NCBI GenBank assembly: GCA_040389065.1 | Contig: JAZKAR010000014.1 | Location: 50,281 to 114,280 of the forward strand | Length of the DNA stretch: 64,000 nt | From: JAZKAR01 sp040389065 | GTDB taxonomy: Bacteria > Pseudomonadota > Gammaproteobacteria > Burkholderiales > Casimicrobiaceae | Reading direction: 5' to 3' | Shown: piece by piece, positions 51,142 to 57,798 of the stretch | How positions within the stretch are numbered: position 1 is the first letter of the stretch | Layout: each line of letters starts with the position of its first letter | Program-made: the position numbers and the translations under genes | The notes under the pieces: generated by a model | Told to the model about the DNA's origin: nothing | The model's database searches: none | The model's input: only the letters and a program-made list of their open reading frames with translations

Positions 51142-51393
51142 TGCACCGCTTTCGCTAAAGCGTCGAAGCAAAGGCAAAAGCTCTCGATATTCCTGAAAAT
51201 AGGTGTCGTCTTCTCGGTGGCGGGAGGCACGCGCCTTAAAGAATAGTTCCGCGCGGACTTCGTGGAGCATCGAACGAGGGGCACGACGGGCCAAGGCTGC
51301 CGCAGCCTCCCTCGAACCCAGGGTCTCATAGGCATTAAAAGTCATTGCGTAAGCGAATACGCCTTGCGGGTCTTCGGGATCGGGAAGGGTCAT
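51136..51393 (-). CDS. Cassette 6: small Ala/Arg-rich protein of unknown function
   Basis: 85 residues, GC-rich. GVFAYAMTFNAYETLGSREAAAALARRA and LLPLLRRFSESG are helical; I recognise such short helical proteins from cassette arrays, function unknown. The stop TAA is part of the attC core. Copy R4 lies just upstream. Confidence 0.65.
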   Translation of the reverse strand: MTLPDPEDPQGVFAYAMTFNAYETLGSREAAAALARRAPRSMLHEVRAELFFKARASRHREDDTYFQEYRELLPLLRRFSESGAT

Positions 51394-51410
51394 AGTTTCT
51401 GCGACCTAAG

Positions 51411-51560
51411 GAGGGAGTAGAAAAATGGTTTTGCAAAAAAAAGGTCAAAAATCGACCGTCTAAACGCGTCATATTAAACGATTTCGATCCAAGGAAGGGC
51501 AAAATGACCCTTAAACAAAGTTTGTTTTGACCCCTCAATACATTATTCTACAGCCAGAAC
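51411..51560 (-). repeat. attC-embedded element copy R4
   Basis: Full copy; the terminator-like hairpin is broken here (GGTTTTGC/AAAAAGG). Outer core CCTAAG is degenerate; inner end GCCAGAACG is perfect. Confidence 0.75.
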
Positions 51561-51635
51561 GTTGGTATTAAGCAGCCAGAAGCGCACATTTTGCGGCGTC
51601 CGCTGCAAAATGTGCGCTTGAAAGATTTGTTAGGC
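51558..51635 (-). repeat. attC: attC site of cassette 7
   Basis: A well-formed site: GTTAGGC (51629-51635), long self-complementary arms (AAGCGCACATTTTGC / GCAAAATGTGCGCTT), and TTAATACCAACGTT on the other side. It shows that a complete attC exists inside of the inner core, with the 150-bp element outside it. Confidence 0.75.
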
Positions 51636-52063
51636 TAAATCTCCTTACCAAAGCTATGTCCAAGTAGCAACTTGCACATAGCCTCATTAAAACTTTGCCC
51701 GCCAAAATATAACTTTTCATCCGGATCTGTGTAGAAGTAAAAATCACCAGATTCAGATACATAAATAATAATGTGATCGTTATGAGCATCTGCTACAGGG
51801 GTGAGTAAGCCGAGTTGCTCTTCCCATCTTGAAGTGACTAAAGTTTTTGTTGATATGGGGCTAGAAAAGAAATAGATATTTCCTGCAGCCATTTGCTTGC
51901 CTGGACTACAGGAGCCAATATTAAGCCCACCGAATTCCTTGAAAATAGCATCAGCAAAGATATTACAGGCAGGCTGCTTATTAATGTAAGCACTATTAAG
52001 CCTTCCAGGCTCCCAGCCAGATTCTCGAAAATATTTTTCTATTTCTTGTGTGACGATGATCAT
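51635..52063 (-). CDS. Cassette 7: SUKH-3-type immunity protein
   Basis: 142 residues. KYFRESGWEPGR, ADAIFKEFGGLNI and YFYTDPDEKLYFGGQSFNEAMCKLLLG fit the SUKH-3 family, best known as immunity proteins to polymorphic toxins and contact-dependent effectors. No toxin partner is visible, so it may be an orphan immunity gene. Its TAG stop touches the attC core. Copy R5 lies upstream. Confidence 0.75.
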   Translation of the reverse strand: MIIVTQEIEKYFRESGWEPGRLNSAYINKQPACNIFADAIFKEFGGLNIGSCSPGKQMAAGNIYFFSSPISTKTLVTSRWEEQLGLLTPVADAHNDHIIIYVSESGDFYFYTDPDEKLYFGGQSFNEAMCKLLLGHSFGKEI

Positions 52064-52080
52064 TACTAATTAGACCTACC

Positions 52081-52222
52081 GAGGGAGTAGAAAAACTGTT
52101 TTACAAAAAAAGTCAAAAATCGACCTTCCAAAACGCGCTATATTAAACGATCTCAACTCAAGGAAGTGCAAGAACCCTCAAACAGCGTTTGTTTTGACCC
52201 CCTAATACATTATTCTACAGCC
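52081..52222 (-). repeat. attC-embedded element copy R5
   Basis: Full copy with TTTAATATAGCGCG and inner end GCCAGAACG. The outer core is degenerate (CCTACC). Confidence 0.75.
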
Positions 52223-52224
52223 AG

Positions 52225-52313
52225 AACGTTAGAGTTAACCGGCACCGCAGCGCTAGCGGAGGGAATTTTACCTACCTCGCAGGTAAAATATCCGGTTGAA
52301 TGAGTTGTTAGGA
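52225..52313 (-). repeat. attC: attC site of cassette 8
   Basis: AACGTTAGAGTTAACCGGC...GTTAGGA (52307-52313), with arms GGAATTTTACCT/AGGTAAAATATCC. Confidence 0.7.
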
Positions 52314-52338
52314 AGCTATATGTTTGATTGTGATACGA

Positions 52339-52881
52339 CTAGTGTTTTTTTTGAGGGAAATATACTACTACCGTACCGCCAATAAAATCATGAAGACTCT
52401 GTTTCTTTTTAGTAATTAATACCAGTGCTATTTCTGCGAAAACGATAACGCCTGTAACTATTTGTAAGGATGAATACTATTCAGGTCTAAGGCTGCGTTC
52501 TAACTGATTGTAAACGTGACCATGTAAAGTATAGTACTGATATGTTGGAATACGAGAGATAGCAATAATGGTACATAAAGTCCAAGGAATACTTTCAATA
52601 AACAGAATAATGTTTCGGCGTATAGAGTGGACAAAACTGATTGGAGAGCCATTTGTGGTAAGAACCATAATTTTTAACCAACGTTTTCCTATTGTTTGAC
52701 CATATTTTCCATGATAGTAATATGTATATAAAAAACAAAGAAAACCTTGGGCAACGGTAAACAAAAGTGCCAGCGATTTGCTAATAGAGCCAGGAACAAA
52801 TAACAATGCCATAACTGGAAAAATAATTATAAAATCGATTATATGTGCAATAATTCGACGCCAAAATTTTGCATAGATCAT
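52339..52881 (-). pseudogene. Cassette 8: RDD-family membrane protein with in-frame TAG
   Basis: The frame from ATG at 52881 encodes an RDD domain (WRRIIAHIIDFIIIF, GKYGQTIGKRWLKIMV) and stops at TAG (52477-52479) after 134 codons. It then continues in the same frame for 45 codons with the expected RDD end (VTGVIVFAEIALVLITKKKQ, LHDFIGGTVVVY) to TAG at 52339. So the gene was 180 codons and has one nonsense change that removes the last span. Confidence 0.8.
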
Positions 52882-52888
52882 TATTATT

Positions 52889-52945
52889 GCCTAACGCCTG
52901 ACTTCACGGGCTGCCGTAGGCAGTCCCGTGGAAGGAAATGTAAGG
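52889..52945 (-). repeat. attC: attC-like site between cassettes 8 and 9
   Basis: GCCTAACGCCTGACTTCACGGG (perfect core 52889-52895), arms CACGGGCTGCC/GGCAGTCCCGTG. The other core is degenerate (GTAAGGG). No 150-bp element. Confidence 0.65.
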
Positions 52946-52967
52946 GAGAGTATGCCCACCTTTTGTA

Positions 52968-53678
52968 CTACCTGCTAGTTGAATAGCAGCGCGCGTAAAG
53001 TGGGCCTAAGCGCTGCATATGTGGGAGTTCCGTTAGTGGGCGCTGTTCTGTAATGAACTTTCCTTCCAACGTACGCTCTTCTCGCGTTGTCTTAGTTTGA
53101 TGAACCTGCCCCACACATTCACAAATTGGACGGGTTTCGTCAAGGTCGAATCGACCTCTAGATTTGATCGCCCTGTTGTTTGCCTGTTTGATGCAGCCAA
53201 ACACGACGTCACTCATTTCTTGTTGCTCTTCTGACAACGGATTTTTTGACAGGTATTCGTCCAGAAATTTCGAGACCTTCGGTGTCTTTACGACGATGTC
53301 TTGATCTCCGTTTTTTATTGACCCAAAGTACCATTTGCAATATTGAACCTGCACATACTGCGGCAGTTTTGACTGTGCAATGTTCTCAAGTAAGGCCGTC
53401 TTATCTACTGCTGAGATCCATAGAGCAGATGCCCCGTGCGAATACGCCGTGACCGCAAGGTGCTCCCTCCGATTCCGATCGAGCCAATCCAAAGACAAGG
53501 AGTGGATGTTTAGCGCCTTTTCAGGCAACAGCTTCGTGCAGCGCTGTCGTATTCCTTCGGCAGCGCTGAAGTCGACTGCTGCCATGGTTATGGCCTGCTG
53601 GAAATTGCTTGCGTCCATGTATTGAGCAAGACATCCACCAGAAATAGTTGCCATTAATAACGTTACTGCTTTCTTCAT
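52968..53678 (-). CDS. Cassette 9: exported protein of unknown function
   Basis: 236 residues from ATG 53678. The signal region is MKKAVTLLMATISGGCLAQ (a Cys is present but the lipobox is imperfect). The mature part has four or more Cys and helical segments (FSAAEGIRQRCTKLLPEKALNI, EEQQEMSDVVFGCIKQAN). The frame is open up to 53771, but that part is element R6. Function unknown. Confidence 0.7.
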   Translation of the reverse strand: MKKAVTLLMATISGGCLAQYMDASNFQQAITMAAVDFSAAEGIRQRCTKLLPEKALNIHSLSLDWLDRNRREHLAVTAYSHGASALWISAVDKTALLENIAQSKLPQYVQVQYCKWYFGSIKNGDQDIVVKTPKVSKFLDEYLSKNPLSEEQQEMSDVVFGCIKQANNRAIKSRGRFDLDETRPICECVGQVHQTKTTREERTLEGKFITEQRPLTELPHMQRLGPLYARCYSTSR

Positions 53679-53690
53679 GATCTCCCTAAC

Positions 53691-53840
53691 GAAGGGTGTA
53701 GAAAAACTGTTTTTGAAAAAAAGTTCAAAAGCCGACTTTCCAAAACGCGCTATATTATTAAACGATCTCAATCCAAGGAAAGAAAAAAAGACCTTTAAAC
53801 AGAGTTTGTTTTGACCTCTTAATACATTATTCTCTAGCCA
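53691..53840 (-). repeat. attC-embedded element copy R6
   Basis: Outer core CCCTAAC (53684-53690) is perfect. The block reads TTTAATAATATAGCG (an extra 3 bp). Inner end is CTAGCCAGAGCG. Confidence 0.75.
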
Positions 53841-53928
53841 GAGCGTTTGAATTAACCGACTCCGTATGGCCGGTAGAGGGTATTTTACTCGCGCAACGGG
53901 TAAAATGTCAGGTTGAACGATTAGTAGG
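53841..53928 (-). repeat. attC: attC-like site of cassette 10
   Basis: GCGTTTGAATTAACCGAC to a degenerate GTAGGTT; arms ATTTTACTCG/CGGGTAAAAT. Confidence 0.55.
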
Positions 53929-53933
53929 TTTTA

Positions 53934-54373
53934 TTACGGGCCCGATAAAGGTATTTGTATTTTTGTTTTTAGAAACTGAAAATATTTTGGATGTTCTGTA
54001 TTAAATATAGCTAGACCTTCATATATGCTTTGCAAAGATATTGTGAAGCTTCTGTATACTTGTTTTTGTCGTATAGCGACTGCCCAATGCGTAAAGAAAT
54101 AAATGGATTTATTGAACCATTAGGGCAAGTTAAAGCGTAAGAGAACGCCTCAATTGCTGATATAAGATACCCTGATAGGAAACAAGCATCACCTATGGCA
54201 GCCAATAGCCAGGTACTTGCTTCCCATTCATTTTTGGGTTCGGGTGCTAATGTCCATGCTTCACTGTATTTACTGATTGCATCTTCATACGCTCCCTGCT
54301 TAGCAAAAGAATCACCTGCAGCAGAAAGTTGGCATATTCGCTTGTACAAATGCTTTGGAAGTTGTAACTGCAT
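53934..54373 (-). pseudogene. Cassette 10: TPR-type protein with 3' frameshift
   Basis: The frame from ATG 54373 encodes 120 residues with two to three TPR-like helices pairs (AAGDSFAKQGAYEDAISKYSEAW, IGDACFLSGYLISAIEAFSYAL, IGQSLYDKNKYTEASQYLCKAY) and stops at 54011. In another frame the expected family end follows directly (EGLAIFNTEHPKYFQFLKTK...) to a TAA at 53934. One base lost near 54020 explains it. Confidence 0.7.
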
Positions 54374-54379
54374 TTTAAA

Positions 54380-54437
54380 ACCTAACGTAACGTTAATGGG
54401 CGCAGTTAGGCGTCCTCGTTGAACGTATTGTTAGGTA
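54380..54437 (-). repeat. attC: attC-like site between cassettes 10 and 11
   Basis: CCTAACGTAACG to TTGTTAGGT, about 58 bp. No 150-bp element. Confidence 0.6.
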
Positions 54438-55126
54438 TGAACTGTTTTCATAAGCATCCATTGCTGAGAAAAAGTGGAAACATCTAGTGGTCTTTGATGA
54501 CGAGCACCTGCTTTGAAAAGACCAGTTACACCTAGATCATTGAGAGCGTTAGTAAATCCGCTACTGCCGATTGAGGTGCCCCAATTCCGGTGTTTATAAA
54601 CCACCAATGGAGAATTTAACTTTGCTGCAATTTTAGTGACTGCCGCTGTAAATTGCATAAGGCGCTCTGAACCTGTTGACGTTGCCAACGCAACAATAAC
54701 AATAGCCCCAAACTGCGATTTATCGCTTTCTCCGTAAGGGTGTTCGTTGTTCACAGATAAGTAAAAATCGGGTGCACTATTTTCTTTTGCGCACACAGTC
54801 CAGGATGGTGCCCATGCCTCGACATTCAGAAAGCACCAGTTTTTAGAGCTAGTTTCTGTTACAGGAGAATCATGTGTCCACTTTGCATGCGATTTTTCAT
54901 CCCAACCAATTTTTCCAAAAGAGATTTTTTTTCCATTATTTCCTAAAACTTGAGTGCTTCGGATTGCAGCTTTACCACGGGAGATTAAGGCAAATGGTTC
55001 AAGCAGTTTCTGGATTTCTTGCCACAGCGGCCATGACCATGGTTTTTTAGTATATGGGCCGCTAAGCACAACATAGACTAAATACTCTTTTTCAAAAAAT
55101 AACATAGGTATTTCTTGATGATGCAT
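54431..55126 (-). CDS. Cassette 11: protein of unknown function
   Basis: 231 residues, no signal peptide, no recognised domain. It has many Trp (KKPWSWPLWQEIQKLLEPF, NVEAWAPSWTVC, YKHRNWGTS) and a FGAIVIVALATSTGSERLMQF segment. The stop lies in the attC. ATG near 55126; the Met at 55105 (MLFFEKEY) is an alternative start. Confidence 0.65.
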   Translation of the reverse strand: MHHQEIPMLFFEKEYLVYVVLSGPYTKKPWSWPLWQEIQKLLEPFALISRGKAAIRSTQVLGNNGKKISFGKIGWDEKSHAKWTHDSPVTETSSKNWCFLNVEAWAPSWTVCAKENSAPDFYLSVNNEHPYGESDKSQFGAIVIVALATSTGSERLMQFTAAVTKIAAKLNSPLVVYKHRNWGTSIGSSGFTNALNDLGVTGLFKAGARHQRPLDVSTFSQQWMLMKTVHT

Positions 55127-55168
55127 AGTATTTTGGTGTCCCTTTGGCAGACTTGTTAGGTTCCAGCT

Positions 55169-55474
55169 TCACCATTTTGATTGTTTTGGTTTGTATTTTG
55201 GGTTTGCCTGAAAACTACCCAGAACAATATTGCCCTTTGCGTCCACTTTCCACGAACCGGCAATGGCCTCAGGCGGTACGGTGTCGTTTGGGCCGTAGTT
55301 GCCTTCGATGACGTAAACCCAACCGTTCGGATTGCGTTTTGACTCCTGAATCATTTCAGGAGTCGGTTTCATATTTCCGAAGTCGGTATCGTTCGCCACA
55401 GTAGCTCCGAAGGTTAATTGATGCACAAACAACGCTATTGAAACGAGAGTGACGCGGTATTGCATCCTAGACAC
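55169..55474 (-). CDS. Cassette 12: small exported protein
   Basis: 101 residues, or 97 from Met at 55462. Signal peptide (YRVTLVSIALFVHQLTFGA), then a short domain with NGWVYVIEGNYGPNDTVPPEAIAGSWKVDAKGNI. The pattern is familiar from cassette-borne exported proteins; function unknown. The attC upstream (about 55126-55160, ending TTGTTAGGTT) is short and degenerate. Copy R7 lies just upstream. Confidence 0.65.
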   Translation of the reverse strand: MSRMQYRVTLVSIALFVHQLTFGATVANDTDFGNMKPTPEMIQESKRNPNGWVYVIEGNYGPNDTVPPEAIAGSWKVDAKGNIVLGSFQANPKYKPKQSKW

Positions 55475-55480
55475 CTAATC

Positions 55481-55628
55481 AGGGTGTATAAAAACTGTTA
55501 AAAAAAAACAGGTCAAAAATCGACCGTCCAAAACAAGCTATATTAAACGATCTCGATCCGATGAAGGGCAAAAAGAACCTTATATAAATTTTGTTTTGAC
55601 CTCTAAATATATCATTCTATAGGCAGAA
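55481..55628 (-). repeat. attC-embedded element copy R7
   Basis: Full copy with TTTAATATAGC and inner end GGCAGAACGG. The AAAC-N3-GTTT hairpin is lost here. Confidence 0.75.
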
Positions 55629-55675
55629 CGGTTGACTTAAGGGGCTCCGGAGCGCATCCTTGGGAGTTGTTATGC
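55627..55675 (-). repeat. attC: attC site of cassette 13
   Basis: ACGGTTGACTTAAGGGGCTCCGGAGCGC to GTTATGC (55669-55675), arms GCTCCGGAGC. Confidence 0.65.
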
Positions 55676-55681
55676 GCAATA

Positions 55682-56353
55682 TTACGGATGCCACACAGTG
55701 AGAGAACCATCAGATCCTTGCCCAGTAATAAGCAATTGTTGACGCCAATCAACGAAAATTAGACCATATTTCGCGTTCAATATGGAAAATGCTTGAACTA
55801 GCTTTTGGTTATCTGGATTTTCGCCTATCAATGCGCCCAGAACAGGGATACCGCTATTTGTGGAATAGCCATACAATGTGACATTCCCATCTAATGCAAT
55901 AGAAAAACCTGATGAGATGCGACCTGTAACCGAGTTCGAAGAATATAGTATTGGCGCTGTCCCCAATGATGCGTCAAGAAGTCGTGCTATGTCTAAAGTG
56001 GCATAGGCACCTGAAACAACAATAATGCGCTCTATTTTTCTTACGTAAGTATTACGCCATCCATACTTTTCTCGATTCTTAACCTCAAACGGTTTGTACT
56101 CCGAGAGCAGCCTCTGGACTTCAGACAGTTGGTCTTTTGGGAAAAACTCCAGCTGACTCCAATCATCTTCGTGGAATGAGAAAACAGAGCCTGATGGCGC
56201 CTCAGTAAGTGTTTCCATTGGCGCTAAGTCATTAGAGATAGTTGGGGTAGTAAATAGAATACTTTTTGGGTCAATGAATTGCAGATTATTCTCTATAGTA
56301 GAAGCTCCAGAAGTTCTGAACAAGGCAAGCACCATCGCTAATATTTTCTTCAA
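55682..56353 (-). CDS. Cassette 13: exported protein of unknown function
   Basis: 223 residues. A signal-like start (MKKILAMVLALFRTSGAS), then a mixed domain with KNREKYGWRNTYVRKIERIIVVSGAYATLDIARLLDASLG and GSDGSLTVWHP. No domain recognised. Its upstream junction is a standard attC with a perfect GCATAAC core, and the cassette starts just 16 bp before the ATG, the classical layout without the 150-bp element. Confidence 0.7.
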   Translation of the reverse strand: MKKILAMVLALFRTSGASTIENNLQFIDPKSILFTTPTISNDLAPMETLTEAPSGSVFSFHEDDWSQLEFFPKDQLSEVQRLLSEYKPFEVKNREKYGWRNTYVRKIERIIVVSGAYATLDIARLLDASLGTAPILYSSNSVTGRISSGFSIALDGNVTLYGYSTNSGIPVLGALIGENPDNQKLVQAFSILNAKYGLIFVDWRQQLLITGQGSDGSLTVWHP

Positions 56354-56368
56354 TATGACACTCTCCTG

Positions 56369-56460
56369 CTGTTGCGCATAACGTTAGAGTTGACTGGCAC
56401 CGGAATGCGTTAGCATGGAGGGTATTTTAACCGCTAAGCGGGCAAAATGTACTGTTAGGA
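56369..56460 (-). repeat. attC: attC site of cassette 14
   Basis: GCATAAC (56369-56375) to GTTAGGA (56454-56460). Arms include GGTATTTTAACCGC/GCGGGCAAAATGT. This is a canonical site for comparison with those that carry the element. Confidence 0.75.
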
Positions 56461-56942
56461 TTGGCTGTCATTTTTTTTGACTCTATTTTTTCAATAATTT
56501 TTAAAAGTTCACAGTCGTTTAAATTCCCATCAAATGGGGAAATTTGCAATAAATTTTTTGATTGACGACAAACTTTTTCCGGGCTGTCAACCAGAATTAT
56601 TATTTCATCTGTTAAAAAGCCAAAACGACGTAATTTTCTTAAGTCTTTTATATTTTGTATGCCAGTAGATTTATTGATACATTGTTTTCCAGACCAAATA
56701 AATTTAAGCATACTTATATCATTAAATATTTTATGCGTTATAAAAGATACATAGCTTTCACCAGCAGAAGACCAGACGCCAATTTCAAAGTTAGCGATAC
56801 AATATTGTAGAAAATAATTTAAATGTGGTCTTGGATATATTACATATTCATTAAATGACCACTCCGGTTTATGCGCAAGATTGGTTTCAGTAGCATAAAT
56901 AAGTGTCTCATCTAAATCTAGTACGAGAAGACGGATAGCCAA
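56427..56942 (-). CDS. Cassette 14: FCP1/NIF-like HAD phosphatase
   Basis: 171 residues. LVLDLDETLIYA (Asp9, Asp11, Thr13; DxDxT) with YPRPHLNYFLQYC, FEIGVWSSAG and DEIIILVDSPEKV are the motifs of the NLI-interacting-factor/FCP1-type HAD phosphatases. The last residues are encoded by the attC. It is the most 5' cassette of the array. A truncated element copy lies upstream. Confidence 0.8.
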   Translation of the reverse strand: MAIRLLVLDLDETLIYATETNLAHKPEWSFNEYVIYPRPHLNYFLQYCIANFEIGVWSSAGESYVSFITHKIFNDISMLKFIWSGKQCINKSTGIQNIKDLRKLRRFGFLTDEIIILVDSPEKVCRQSKNLLQISPFDGNLNDCELLKIIEKIESKKMTANPNSTFCPLSG

Positions 56943-56951
56943 ATTTTAAAT

Positions 56952-57010
56952 CCTAACGAAGATGTAGAAAAACGTCTAGTATAAAGCCGAGACCTGAGAC
57001 TTTATACTAG
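56952..57010 (-). repeat. Truncated element copy R8 and edge hairpin
   Basis: CCTAAC (56952-56957) and GAAGATGTAGAAAAAC match the outer end of the element, then similarity stops. Next is a perfect inverted repeat CTAGTATAAAG (56976-56986) / CTTTATACTAG (57000-57010). This is the upstream edge of the array. Confidence 0.6.
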
Positions 57011-57425
57011 TGCCTCAAGCAATTTTTCTAAATTACCGCAATCATTCCACGCTTCAAGTCTATTGATACCGGCTTACAATCTTATCTTTCATTGATTCCG
57101 CATTGTGATGATATAAGTTTGATACGGCCACTTAAACTGTGATGAGTATCAGCAACTAGCGTAATACGCGCTCTCAATGTTAGATATATGCGTACGTCTT
57201 TGGCTTATCAGTAAAATGTTAGCTACGGAATGCCCTTAGCCCTTGCTAAGGTAGCCCTTGGACACATTTATATGCTAGAAAATTTTATTGAGTAAAATGC
57301 TTTACAAGTTATCTGTGAAATTAATCCACAGATTTTGTGTATAGATCTAGGGATAAATTTAATAATTGCCGATGTTATATGGCTTTATAGACTAAGCTTA
57401 AAAAATAAGCACTAATCTTTTCCTT
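57011..57425. other. Stretch without gene next to the array edge
   Basis: No integrase, attI or coding sequence could be supported on either strand. A TTATCCACA-like DnaA-box sequence lies near 57333. It leads into the degenerate gene at 57426. Confidence 0.4.
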
Positions 57426-57698
57426 TTGATCAAACTGAATGCGTACAAAATCAGTTTTTATGATAAAGCTTGGCTAAAAAATACAGGTTTACTACGCCTA
57501 TGCGCTGGCAGAAAAGCAGCTTTTAAAGAAGAACGAAACCTTTCCGAGTTCACTAGAGTCAGCTTTAAGATCGTACTAGGCTTTTTAGGGGCATACCGAC
57601 AACGTAGCGGTGCTGATGAATGCTTTGGTTATGAAGCTGATATTAAATATCTTGCAAAGGGTCTGGGTGATGCGATTGGTTATTCACATACTTTTTAA
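57426..57698 (+). pseudogene. Degenerate copy of the gene at 46891
   Basis: The frame contains CAGRKAAFKEERN, FKIVLGFLGAYRQRSG and KGLGDAIG, matching the first 80 codons of 46891-47436 (GAGRKAAFQGEQ, VVQSFLEAYRQRSG, NGLADAID), then ends. Key positions are changed and a stretch is lost. The intact and the degenerate copies flank the cassette array. Confidence 0.65.
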
Positions 57699-57798
57699 TT
57701 TATGAATAAATTGCTTACGATAACTACCTGTCGTAGCTTTGCTAGGCTGTAGACAGATAGACATCGCGACCTGCGAATGGCTTATTTTGTGGAAATCG

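Noticed and set aside
52477..52479. Amber codon as evidence for a recoded genetic code
   Set aside because: Other genes use TAG as normal stop (for example cassettes 2 and 7), so a single nonsense mutation is simpler.
57011..57425. Possible integron integrase or attI next to the array edge
   Set aside because: No frame with tyrosine-recombinase motifs is found on either strand; only a degenerate gene follows.
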